A stretch of DNA of 32,526 nt from Colwellia sp. Lineage in GTDB: Bacteria; Pseudomonadota; Gammaproteobacteria; Enterobacterales; Alteromonadaceae. The notes beneath the pieces are model-generated. The model had not been told where the DNA came from. It saw only the letters and a list, made by a program, of their open reading frames with translations, and ran no database searches. The stretch spans positions 288,605 to 321,130 of the forward strand of contig JABSOZ010000006.1 in NCBI GenBank assembly GCA_013215295.1. Reading direction: 5' to 3'. Positions 7,852-15,503 of this stretch are shown piece by piece (position 1 is the first letter of the stretch; each line of letters begins with the position of its first letter). The position numbers were made by a program, and so were the translations under genes.

Positions 7852-8771
7852 AACAATCTGTTTTCTAACGTTTTACCGTTTGTTAATTGTGAATATTGCC
7901 ATTGCTGTTTATGACAAAGCTGTAAAATTTGTAAATCTAACGGATCATTTTCAGAGGCTTCTGTAGAAGTAGTGATGACAAACTCATTTTTTTGCGTTTG
8001 TTCAACCTTCTGTACATTAGCCAGTGACTGAATCAGCTCTATAAAATTATCGTACGGTTGTTTCATTCTTAACGTTAAATAACGGTGTTCACTATCATTC
8101 TGTAAGCTTTGATGTTGCTGTAATTTACCTTTTTCTAAATATAAAACTTGGCTACATAAACGCTCTAGCTCACTTAAATCATGAGAGCTTAGTATGAACG
8201 TAATATCTGAAGATAACGTTGAAACCAATTCACGCACTTCTCTTGCGTTTATAGGGTCGAGTCCAGCTGTTGCTTCGTCTAACATTATAATTTCTGGTGA
8301 GCCAATTAACGTTTGGGCAATAGAAACACGCTTTCGCATACCATGAGATAATTCATCAGGTTTAGCTTTTAATGTATCCGCTAAGCCAACAAGTTCTAAT
8401 GTTCTATGCGCTTCTTTTTGTGCATTCATACGAGAAAATCCTTGGAGCTGAGCATAAAAGGTTAATTGATGCGCGATAGTAAAACGAGGGTCAAATTGGG
8501 CATCTTGTGGTAAAGCGGCTAAACGGCCAAATAAACTTGAGTGTCCAGCACTAAACCCCGCAATTTTAACACTGCCATTACTGGGTGATAAATAACCACA
8601 CAATATACTAAACAATGTAGTTTTACCCGCACCATTAGGCCCTACCAATGCGATAGGTTCCCCTTTATCAAGTGAAAAAGACACATTATCTAATGCTAAA
8701 TGTTCATTGAAAGACTTCGAAAGATTTTCAACTTGAATCAACGGACCTGCATGGTTATTAATAGCACTCAT
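7848..8771 (-). CDS. ABC transporter ATP-binding protein (NosF/CcmA-like exporter family)
   Basis: A 307-residue ATPase, the motor of a two-gene ABC-2 type transporter with the permease at 8768-9580. Walker A is GPNGAGKTT at 44-52, the Q-loop is about 89, the signature LSHGM is at 141-145, Walker B ends in D165-E166 and the H-loop is in SSHDLSEL. About 75 residues follow the nucleotide-binding domain, as in many exporter ATPases. Its ATG overlaps the permease stop by 4 nt (ATGA), so the two are translationally coupled. The substrate is not evident from sequence; NosFY-like pairs outside a nos cluster have varied or unknown substrates. Confidence 0.9.
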   Translation of the reverse strand: MSAINNHAGPLIQVENLSKSFNEHLALDNVSFSLDKGEPIALVGPNGAGKTTLFSILCGYLSPSNGSVKIAGFSAGHSSLFGRLAALPQDAQFDPRFTIAHQLTFYAQLQGFSRMNAQKEAHRTLELVGLADTLKAKPDELSHGMRKRVSIAQTLIGSPEIIMLDEATAGLDPINAREVRELVSTLSSDITFILSSHDLSELERLCSQVLYLEKGKLQQHQSLQNDSEHRYLTLRMKQPYDNFIELIQSLANVQKVEQTQKNEFVITTSTEASENDPLDLQILQLCHKQQWQYSQLTNGKTLENRLF

Positions 8772-9580
8772 ATTGATGCCCTTTTTAGTAATTTATCAGC
8801 GACAAATAACAAGACTACGGTTTGCAATAATGGGATTAAGTAGTGTTTAAAATCGAGACCTTCTAATGAAACAACTTTACTTATTTGTGTACCGGGAAAA
8901 AGATAATCAAGAAAATATCCACTATTCAAGCGAAATTGAATAAAACCAATTAAAAGCGCACCTATGGTATAAAATAAAATACTGGCGACGATACTCATTT
9001 TAGCTGACGATAAAATACTGTTAAAAAATGACATTAACGCGATAAATGGTGTTATAAGTATGGATAATTCAATAAACAAAACAAGCGCTTGTTGTATAGC
9101 TGGCAGTAATAAAGCACCATCACGGGCAGCAGCCAAAGCAATACAAGCCATTAAGGTTAAGAAAATTAAAACGACTATTATCAAAAATTGCCCCAAAAAT
9201 CTGCCTATTAATATTTCACTCCGTGTTGCGCGTAAAGTGATAAAACGCAATGTTCCACGTGCCTTGTCAGAACATGTTTGATCACTCGTCACAAATAGTG
9301 CAAATAATGGGAATGAATATACGGCTACTAGCCAATAAATCGCAAACTCTGCCACTGGCCATTTAAGTAAGGCATTTAAGCCTAATGAGCCAAAAAGTGT
9401 GCTCGCAACAATTTTAAACCCGTCAGAAAATATAATTTCTGTAGCAGCGCTAACCATATAATATAAAAGAATAAACCAAACTGCACAAAAAGCGCTTAAC
9501 GCAATTAAGCCACTTTTAGTTTTAAAAATTCTTATCAATTCAAATTGAATGAGAATAAAGAGTCTATGAATGTTTAACAA
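8768..9580 (-). CDS. ABC-2 type transporter permease (NosY-like)
   Basis: A 270-residue inner-membrane protein with about six hydrophobic segments: near residues 22-45, 60-75, 82-100, 128-150, 158-185 and 195-215, with a last one close to the C-terminus. A conserved-looking cytoplasmic stretch, TSDQTCSDKARGTLRFITLRA, precedes segment four and resembles the coupling region of ABC-2 permeases of the NosY group. It is the first gene of a two-gene operon with the ATPase at 7848-8771. No periplasmic partner or copper enzyme gene is adjacent, so a role in nitrous oxide reductase maturation is not supported. Confidence 0.8.
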   Translation of the reverse strand: MLNIHRLFILIQFELIRIFKTKSGLIALSAFCAVWFILLYYMVSAATEIIFSDGFKIVASTLFGSLGLNALLKWPVAEFAIYWLVAVYSFPLFALFVTSDQTCSDKARGTLRFITLRATRSEILIGRFLGQFLIIVVLIFLTLMACIALAAARDGALLLPAIQQALVLFIELSILITPFIALMSFFNSILSSAKMSIVASILFYTIGALLIGFIQFRLNSGYFLDYLFPGTQISKVVSLEGLDFKHYLIPLLQTVVLLFVADKLLKRASI

Positions 9581-9708
9581 ATGAAAACCTGCTAATTATT
9601 AGTTTTTCAATACATTAAATGCAGAGCCAATAAAATGCGAGTGTTATTTCACAACAAATAGTACAATAGTGATACCACGGTTATTAATAGAAAAAGATAG
9701 GAAGTTCA

Positions 9709-10671
9709 TTGTTTTTTGAAGGTTCAGAAAAAAAAGTTCAAATAATTGTTAACGAAAAAAAACTTTCATTATTAACAGGCATCGCTGATGCTTTTTGGCA
9801 TGGCTTTGTAAACAGTAGTGGCGCGAAAATTTTATCGACTATTGAAAGTAATCATTGCAAAGCATTCTTGCTATCTGAATCAAGTCTATTTATATGGCCT
9901 CACAAATTAATCCTGATCACCTGCGGTACAACACAACTCATTAAAGCCATTGAATTTTTCATTCATGAATTTAGCTTACAACCTATTGAACAAATTCTAT
10001 ATCAACGCAAGAATGAATATTTTTCTTATGCACAGCCAAGTTGTTTTTCGCAAGATATAAAAGTATTACGAGAATATGTATCTGGTGCCGCTTATCGATT
10101 TGGCGCTGTAGATTCACATCATAACTACCTTTTTCATCAAGAAAATGGTTATAAGGCAAACATCAACGATAAGAGTTATGAAATTGTCGCTTACCATATT
10201 AGTCACTCGGCAAGTAGGTTATTAACTCACGGTAAGTTAACGGCAAACGAGATTCGTACACTTTTTCAAATAAATGAATTGTTTCCAAATTTCACTATTG
10301 ATGACCATGTGTTTCACCCTTTTGGTTATTCACTTAATGGTATTAAAAACGAGAATTATTTTACTATTCACATAACTCCCCAAGCAGAAAGTAGTTACAT
10401 CAGCGTCAGTGCTAATTTTGACCTAATTGCCCTACTGCCTAGGTTAATAGCAATATTAGATCCCACAACCATAGATATTTTAACCAGTAACGAATTAAAT
10501 TTTGAAGAGAAAGTGAAAGGTAATTTACCCCCCCCTTTTGTCTGTACAAGTTTAGTCAAAGAAACGTTAAGTATTGGCGATGAGATATTATTTTCTAGTT
10601 ACAGTCAAAAAACTAAACAATGTAGTGAAGCAATCTCCTTAGCCACCAATAATGAGATTCAAAGCTTATAA
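9709..10671 (+). CDS. S-adenosylmethionine decarboxylase proenzyme, eukaryotic type
   Basis: Predicted pyruvoyl enzyme that decarboxylates S-adenosylmethionine to give the aminopropyl donor for spermidine. It resembles human AMD1 rather than the short bacterial SpeD. Matching positions: FFEGSEK at the N-terminus (F3, E4, E7), the self-cleavage site LSESS with E57|S58, C72 in CGTT, F202, S208 in GYSLNG and H221 in TIHITP. Both adenine-stacking phenylalanines (F3, F202) are kept; the glutamate that contacts ribose in the human enzyme (E247) is Q225 here. Length 320 against about 334 in human. The start is TTG at 9709 with AGGAAG just upstream; an in-frame stop at 9688 excludes a longer protein. 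No spermidine synthase gene is adjacent. Confidence 0.9.
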   Translation: MFFEGSEKKVQIIVNEKKLSLLTGIADAFWHGFVNSSGAKILSTIESNHCKAFLLSESSLFIWPHKLILITCGTTQLIKAIEFFIHEFSLQPIEQILYQRKNEYFSYAQPSCFSQDIKVLREYVSGAAYRFGAVDSHHNYLFHQENGYKANINDKSYEIVAYHISHSASRLLTHGKLTANEIRTLFQINELFPNFTIDDHVFHPFGYSLNGIKNENYFTIHITPQAESSYISVSANFDLIALLPRLIAILDPTTIDILTSNELNFEEKVKGNLPPPFVCTSLVKETLSIGDEILFSSYSQKTKQCSEAISLATNNEIQSL

Positions 10672-10676
10672 CGAAA

Positions 10677-10702
10677 AAAGCCAATCATATGTGATTGGCT
10701 TT
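10677..10702 (-). terminator. Rho-independent terminator of aroG (bidirectional stem)
   Basis: AAAGCCAATCA (10677-10687) pairs perfectly with TGATTGGCTTT (10692-10702) around a 4-nt loop. Read on the minus strand it is followed by a run of six T, so it mainly ends aroG. On the plus strand the tail after the stem is short (TTT then A), giving weaker termination for the decarboxylase gene. Confidence 0.85.
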
Positions 10703-10733
10703 ACTTGCTCGTATAAAAATAAGCTAAATTAAA

Positions 10734-11786
10734 CTATTTTCTACGTGTGGTAATTGAATCACTCAATTGAGATAATAAATCTTCAGTATCAGCCCAACCA
10801 ATACACGCATCGGTAATACTTTGTCCATAAGTAGCAACTTCACCGTCGACTAAGTCTTGACGCCCTTCGACTAAGTGACTTTCAACCATCACGCCGAAAA
10901 TATTATGATTACCGCCACTAATTTGCTGACAAACATCTTGGCAAACTAACATTTGATTTTCGAATTTTTTACTACTATTCGCATGGCTGAAATCAATCAT
11001 TATTTTAGTGTTAAGCGATGATTTGTTTAATTGTTCTGTTACTGTTTGTACGCTATCTGCATCGAAGTTCGTGGTTTTACCACCTCGTAAAATAATATGG
11101 CAATCTTTATTACCTGTTGTTTCTACGATAGCTGAATGCCCATATTTAGTCACCGATAAGAAATGATGAGGTGCACTTGCCGCGCCGATAGCATCGATAG
11201 CCACTTTAATTGTACCGTCTGTACCGTTTTTGAACCCTACAGGACAGGACAATCCTGAAGCAAGTTCTCTGTGTACTTGGCTTTCTGTAGTACGTGCTCC
11301 AATGGCTCCCCAACACATAAAATCAGCCATATATTGTGGCGTGATCATATCTAAAAACTCACCTGCTGTAGGCATACCCATATGATTTAAATCGAGTAAT
11401 AATTTCCGGCCAATGCGAAGACCGTCATTAAGCATAAAGGTGTTATCCATGTATGGGTCATTAATTAAACCTTTCCATCCGACTGTTGTACGAGGTTTTT
11501 CAAAATAAACCCGCATAACAATTTCAAGTGTGTCTTTATACTTTTCACGCAACTTAACTAAGCGTTGACCATATTCTAATGCGGCTTCAGTATCATGTAT
11601 TGAACAAGGGCCGATCACGACTAATAAACGATCATCTTGATGGTTAAAAATTTCACTTATGGCTTTACGCCCAGAAAAAACCGACTTAGACGCTTCTTGA
11701 GAAGCAGGAAATCGCTCAATTAATGCGATAGGAGGTAATAATTCTTTTATTTTGTTAATGCGAACGTCGTCGGTTTGGTAAAACAT
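10734..11786 (-). CDS. aroG: 3-deoxy-7-phosphoheptulonate (DAHP) synthase, AroG type
   Basis: It condenses phosphoenolpyruvate and erythrose-4-phosphate to DAHP, the first step of the shikimate pathway. The protein has 350 residues, like E. coli AroG, and is similar from end to end. The start FYQTDDVRI...KELLPPIAL matches AroG rather than AroF or AroH, which suggests phenylalanine-type feedback control (inference). Metal and substrate residues are present: C61 in VVIGPCSIHD, the MRVYFEKPRTTVGWKG loop, GARTTESQVHRE, IMIDFSHANS and VMVESHLVEG. It is a monocistronic minus-strand unit ending in the terminator at 10677-10702. Confidence 0.95.
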   Translation of the reverse strand: MFYQTDDVRINKIKELLPPIALIERFPASQEASKSVFSGRKAISEIFNHQDDRLLVVIGPCSIHDTEAALEYGQRLVKLREKYKDTLEIVMRVYFEKPRTTVGWKGLINDPYMDNTFMLNDGLRIGRKLLLDLNHMGMPTAGEFLDMITPQYMADFMCWGAIGARTTESQVHRELASGLSCPVGFKNGTDGTIKVAIDAIGAASAPHHFLSVTKYGHSAIVETTGNKDCHIILRGGKTTNFDADSVQTVTEQLNKSSLNTKIMIDFSHANSSKKFENQMLVCQDVCQQISGGNHNIFGVMVESHLVEGRQDLVDGEVATYGQSITDACIGWADTEDLLSQLSDSITTRRK

Positions 11787-12091
11787 AGTCTTTTCTCTTT
11801 ACATCAATACTAAAAATACAATAAATGCACAGCTTAGTATTTTATTATTTTCATGTGTATGTCTAACTCTCTGGTTAGACTCCTAGATGGTTAACCCTCT
11901 GACAATTTATCAGTGTTAAACAGACAATACCAATAGAAAATGAGCTAAAAACGATATAATTATAAGTTTTATCGGTGTGAAAGTTTTCATCAGATTTTCA
12001 GGGCCTTTTAATGGGTTTATTTTATACGTCTATTGAAAGCTCAACATTCATCCGCATATAATAGATATTCTCTAAATAATATTATTTCATC
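11787..12091. other. intergenic region between divergent aroG and the vemP-like gene
   Basis: This 305-nt gap has promoters in both directions. The plus-strand one is at 12033-12062. For aroG a TATAAT is seen on the minus strand at 11959-11964 without a good -35. Two small hairpins lie in the aroG leader: GTCTAAC/GTTAGAC at 11861-11880 and a bulged GTTAAC/GTTAAAC around CTGA/TCAG at about 11890-11921. Neither has a T run, so attenuation is not supported. No TyrR box with both half sites was found. Confidence 0.5.
12033..12062 (+). promoter_or_regulatory. strong sigma-70 promoter of the vemP-like-secDF operon
   Basis: TTGAAA (12033-12038) and a consensus TATAAT (12057-12062) are separated by 18 nt, with the ATG of the small secreted protein 30 nt further on. 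No promoter of comparable quality was found between that gene and secD, so the three genes probably share this transcript. Confidence 0.75.
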
Positions 12092-12529
12092 ATGTGGCGT
12101 AATTTCTCGATTTTTCTTTGTTTAATTACATTAGCGCAAACAGCTAATGCTTTGCCGATGGAAAATTTCGACCAAAACGCGTCAACATCCCCTTTAACAC
12201 TACAGCTTAAAATAGCAAACGTTGAAACATCCTTGAGTAATATTTTATTACTCGATGAGAGCGAACCAGAAGACACCTTCAATTTACCTCGCTTGTATCA
12301 AGCTTCTGCGTCTGTATTTTCTAATGAATTACAGAACACACCCAATTACTTTCTTGTTATAGAGTTTTTTAAAATAAAACTTAACGCTGGTTTATTCAAA
12401 AACCTTGCTAACCCTCCTGTTCAATTAAATTGGTATGAACAATTAAGTCATCGTTCTAACTCTACCCGTCTTTCTGGCTGGAAAGACGGCAACACCTTAT
12501 ACGCATCTCGCGTGAATTATCATTCCTAG
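12092..12529 (+). CDS. vemP: VemP-like secreted protein, candidate export-sensing arrest peptide
   Basis: A 145-residue protein directly upstream of a second-type secDF pair. The signal peptide is residues 1-20 (MWRNFSIFLCLITLAQTANA), with a likely cut after A20. The mature part is short and has no enzyme motif. The C-terminus carries RLSGWKDGNTLY (126-137), very like the arrest region of V. alginolyticus VemP, which I remember as R-I-S-G-W-K followed by a similar N-x-M-Y stretch; VemP has 159 residues and also precedes secDF2. Known role: VemP stalls its ribosome when export is slow, unfolding the mRNA and exposing secD2. By analogy this protein would monitor Sec export. The symbol is by analogy. 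The match is from memory and stalling is unproven. Confidence 0.7.
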   Translation: MWRNFSIFLCLITLAQTANALPMENFDQNASTSPLTLQLKIANVETSLSNILLLDESEPEDTFNLPRLYQASASVFSNELQNTPNYFLVIEFFKIKLNAGLFKNLANPPVQLNWYEQLSHRSNSTRLSGWKDGNTLYASRVNYHS

Positions 12530-12530
12530 A

Positions 12531-12663
12531 TTCATCATCTAACCATTACTTAATAATCGTTTTTCCTTTTCCAATGTTACTATTTGATAGTAACGCTTGC
12601 TGTACTCGTTTTACTGGTTTCAAAAAACAATTACCGCAATAATTTTCGAGATTTTATGATGAA
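12531..12663 (+). promoter_or_regulatory. candidate stall-responsive mRNA structure masking the secD start
   Basis: Three nested pairings lie between the vemP-like stop codon and secD. Outer: TTCATCAT (12531-12538) with ATGATGAA (12656-12663), which contains the secD start codon. Middle: TAATCGTTTTT (12554-12564) with AAAAACAATTA (12623-12633), one mismatch. Inner: GTTACTA (12576-12582) with TAGTAAC (12588-12594). A ribosome stalled on the last codons of the upstream gene would cover the 5' arm of the outer stem and free the secD start. The pairings are seen in sequence; folding and function are inferred, and the region is AT-rich. Confidence 0.55.
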
Positions 12664-14512
12664 CTCACCGACAAAAATGCCCTATAGATATTTTAAATGG
12701 CAAAATATATTAATTTTTGCCACCTTACTTTTTTTATTAATCAGTGCCCTACCAAACTTATATGACGATAAAGTAAAGTTTCACCTTTCGCCCATAAATG
12801 CAAGCGTGCAAAAAATCACCACAATAGAACTAAAAAACTTATTCGATAAGTACAATTTATCTATTGATGAAATTTCAACAACCCGTGATAAAGCATCCAT
12901 TACACTGAGTAATAAAATTGACAAAGTCACGGTTAACAACTTGTTGTCTGATGAATATAAAGATAACTTCCGCATCGAAAGCGTCGTTATAAATAATATG
13001 CCTTCTTGGCTAGTATCACTTGACGCAAAACCAATTAAGCTAGGTTTAGATTTAAGTGGTGGGGTATTGTTTGTACTTGAAGTTGATACAAAACAAGCCT
13101 TATTCGATCGTTTAAAAAACATCGCGTTAGAGATAAAAACCATTGCAATGGAAGACCGTATCCGAGGTGTTACTGTCGTCCAAAACAATGGAAATAAGCA
13201 AATTGATGAAACTAACCAAAACCTGTTGGTTAAATTTCCTCATTCAGCAAAAAATGAAATTGATACGCTTTTTAATAAAATAAAAGAAAACTATCCTGAC
13301 TTAACCCAGCAAAAAGATAAGAATAACCAAGTGACTTTGTCATTTCCTTCTCAGAAAACGTCTCAATTTCGTCAAGAAACCATGAAACAAACATTAAAAA
13401 CCATGCGTGGAAGGATAGAAGAACTGGGCATTACAGAAGCAGTTACATTACAGCAAGGGAAAAATCATATTCGTATTGAGCTACCTGGTGTTAATGATCC
13501 CGAAGAAGCGAGACGGATAATAGGTGCCACGGCGACCCTTGATTTTTATCAACTTGCTGAAAATTCAAAAGCTGCGGGCGTCTTACGTATGATTGATGAA
13601 AATGGTCGAAAGCTCAATTTAAACAGCAAAGTTGTCTTTTCTGGCAGCAATATTAAGCATGCTCGTGCAGGACAAGATCAAATGAGTATGCCTTTAGTTA
13701 ATCTAACGCTAGATGCTGTTGGCGGTAAAAAAATGTCTCAATTTTCTAAACAGAATGTAGGCAACACTATGGTGACTGTATTTTCTGAGTTTTACCGAAA
13801 TGCTCAGGACAAAATGGTCAAGAAGAGTAAAGTGATCAATGTCGCCACAATACAACAACACTTAGGTTCACAATTTAGTATCACTAATATGTCAAGCCAG
13901 CAAGCCGCACAAGAACTGTCTTTATTATTACGAGCTGGTTCGCTAACGGCCCCCGTAACCATAGTAAAACAACGCACTATTGAAGCAACACTTGGTATTG
14001 ATAATATCAATAATGGTATTAAAGCATTAAGTGTCGGCATTGGTATTACCTTGTTATTTATGATTTTTTGGTATCGTACTTTAGGCGTAATAGCGAACGT
14101 AGCATTAACATTAAACTTAATTAGCTTACTCGGCTTAATGTCCTTGTTGCCAGGTGCAGTGCTCACGCTCCCTGGTATCGCAGGTTTAGTGTTAACCGTT
14201 GGTATGGCTGTCGATACTAACGTGCTTATTTTCGAGCGGATTAAAGAAGAATTAAAGCGCGGTCATAAAGTACTGCAGGCCATTGAACAAGGTTATAAAA
14301 GTGCTTTTTCAACCATCCTTGATGCAAACATTACGACAATGATCACTGGAATTATTTTGTACACCATAGGTAATGGGCCCGTTAAAGGTTTTGCGCTTAT
14401 TTTGTGCTTAGGTATTTTAACCAGCATGTTTACTGGCGTTTTTGTTTCAAAAGCTTTAACAAATATGGTCATTCGTAAAAATAAAACACCATTATTAGGA
14501 GTTAACGCATGA
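12656..14512 (+). CDS. secD2: protein translocase subunit SecD, second-type paralogue (SecD2)
   Basis: SecD and SecF use the ion gradient to pull exported proteins out of SecYEG on the periplasmic side. About 618 residues from the ATG pair at 12656/12659, near a weak GAG Shine-Dalgarno at 12648-12650. A TTG at 12584 would add 24 residues but lies in a hairpin loop. N-terminal membrane segment (KWQNILIFATLLFLLISALP), LGLDLSGG motif, the large P1 periplasmic domain and a five-helix C-terminal block follow, with the conserved D520 in GMAVDTNVLIFERIKEE, which belongs to the ion pathway. yajC, tgt and queA, usual neighbours of the primary secDF, are absent, supporting a second copy as in Vibrio. 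secF overlaps by 4 nt. Confidence 0.9.
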   Translation: MMNSPTKMPYRYFKWQNILIFATLLFLLISALPNLYDDKVKFHLSPINASVQKITTIELKNLFDKYNLSIDEISTTRDKASITLSNKIDKVTVNNLLSDEYKDNFRIESVVINNMPSWLVSLDAKPIKLGLDLSGGVLFVLEVDTKQALFDRLKNIALEIKTIAMEDRIRGVTVVQNNGNKQIDETNQNLLVKFPHSAKNEIDTLFNKIKENYPDLTQQKDKNNQVTLSFPSQKTSQFRQETMKQTLKTMRGRIEELGITEAVTLQQGKNHIRIELPGVNDPEEARRIIGATATLDFYQLAENSKAAGVLRMIDENGRKLNLNSKVVFSGSNIKHARAGQDQMSMPLVNLTLDAVGGKKMSQFSKQNVGNTMVTVFSEFYRNAQDKMVKKSKVINVATIQQHLGSQFSITNMSSQQAAQELSLLLRAGSLTAPVTIVKQRTIEATLGIDNINNGIKALSVGIGITLLFMIFWYRTLGVIANVALTLNLISLLGLMSLLPGAVLTLPGIAGLVLTVGMAVDTNVLIFERIKEELKRGHKVLQAIEQGYKSAFSTILDANITTMITGIILYTIGNGPVKGFALILCLGILTSMFTGVFVSKALTNMVIRKNKTPLLGVNA

Positions 14513-15429
14513 ACAACATGAAGCTTAATAAGTACTTTAATTTAAGTCACTTTCGAATAGTCAGTTTTTATTGTGCGGTAATATTTGTTGCCATTGCACT
14601 TTCTGGTCTCTTTAGCAAAAACTTAGCGCTTGGTTTAGATTTTACTGGTGGTTACCTTACTGAATTTTCAACCGAAAAATCGGTAAGCCAAAAACAAATG
14701 AATGCATTACTCACTTCATATCTACCTGAGGATTTTAAGCTAACATCTGCCGATGAAGGGACACATTGGAGCGTCCAACAAGCGGATAATAAGTCCAATT
14801 TAAAAGGTAAAGAGTGGCTCGCTAACTTTGCTTTACACAGTGAATTAACTATTACTCCACAAGATGCAATTTACATAGGAAGCCAAGTAGGTGAGGAGCT
14901 GATAAACCAAGGTGGTTTAGCGCTGTTAACAGCAATCATTGTTATATTAATGTATTTGTCATTGAGGTTTGAATGGCGTTTTGCGGCCGGTGCTGTTATT
15001 GCGCTTTTTCATGATGTGCTGGTTGTACTTGGACTTTTTGCATGGTTCGGTATTACTTTTGATTTAACTATTTTGGCAAGTTTACTGGCTATCATAGGTT
15101 ATTCACTTAACGACTCAATTATTGTTGCTGATAAAATTAGAGAAATAATGAAAACAAACAGTGAAGCTAAAATAGATAACATTATCAATCAAGCAATTAA
15201 ATCTACTTTGGGAAGAACGATGATCACATCTGGAACGACATTAGCAACCATTATTGCTATTTGGGTCTTTGCTGGAGAATCGTTAGCCGGTTTTTCTATC
15301 GCCTTGTTCACAGGAGTATTGGTTGGCACCTTCTCTTCCATTGCTATTTCAGCAACAGTTCCTCAGTTACTTGGGTTGACTGCTGATTATTATCAACAAA
15401 AAGAGGAAGATATTTGTCTGTTGCCTTAA
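14509..15429 (+). CDS. secF2: protein translocase subunit SecF, second-type paralogue (SecF2)
   Basis: Partner of SecD in the inner membrane. The 306-residue protein has an N-terminal membrane segment (about 14-35), the LGLDFTGGYLTEFS motif, a short periplasmic P4 domain and five C-terminal helices, including GYSLNDSIIVADKIREI, which holds conserved aspartate and arginine residues of the family. It is slightly shorter than E. coli SecF (323). Its ATG overlaps the secD stop in ATGA, so translation is coupled and both subunits should respond to the same upstream control. Whether it runs on protons or sodium cannot be read from the sequence; in V. alginolyticus the SecDF2 copy uses protons. Confidence 0.92.
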   Translation: MNNMKLNKYFNLSHFRIVSFYCAVIFVAIALSGLFSKNLALGLDFTGGYLTEFSTEKSVSQKQMNALLTSYLPEDFKLTSADEGTHWSVQQADNKSNLKGKEWLANFALHSELTITPQDAIYIGSQVGEELINQGGLALLTAIIVILMYLSLRFEWRFAAGAVIALFHDVLVVLGLFAWFGITFDLTILASLLAIIGYSLNDSIIVADKIREIMKTNSEAKIDNIINQAIKSTLGRTMITSGTTLATIIAIWVFAGESLAGFSIALFTGVLVGTFSSIAISATVPQLLGLTADYYQQKEEDICLLP

Positions 15430-15455
15430 CGTATGTAAATTAACACACTAAACGC

Positions 15456-15491
15456 GATCATTTAGGAGGAGTCAAATCCTCTTAAATGATC
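15456..15491. terminator. 15-bp hairpin between convergent secF and peptidase genes, no T run
   Basis: GATCATTTAGGAGGA (15456-15470) pairs with TCCTCTTAAATGATC (15477-15491) over 15 bp with a single G-U pair around the loop GTCAAA. It lies 26 nt after the secF stop and 12 nt before the stop of the convergent gene. Neither strand has a T tract after the stem, so it may be a non-canonical or Rho-assisted terminator, or a 3'-end stabiliser. Confidence 0.55.
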
Positions 15492-15503
15492 AGCGGCTAT
15501 CGC

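Noticed and set aside
7848-9580. NosF/NosY role of the ABC exporter in nitrous oxide reductase maturation
   Set aside because: Sequence similarity is to the general family; no nosZ, nosD or nosL gene is adjacent.
11916-11990. 24-codon minus-strand frame with three Phe codons upstream of aroG, a possible attenuation leader peptide
   Set aside because: It has no Shine-Dalgarno, no terminator with T run follows it, and the best -10 box for aroG lies inside it, so the transcript probably starts downstream of its start codon.
12082-12282. Minus-strand open frame opposite the vemP-like gene
   Set aside because: It lies in the shadow of a signal-peptide gene that has its own promoter and operon context; no start signals of its own.
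12584-12655. TTG start giving secD 24 extra residues
   Set aside because: The TTG lies in the loop of a perfect hairpin, has no Shine-Dalgarno, and the family N-terminus aligns with the segment after the ATG pair at 12656/12659.
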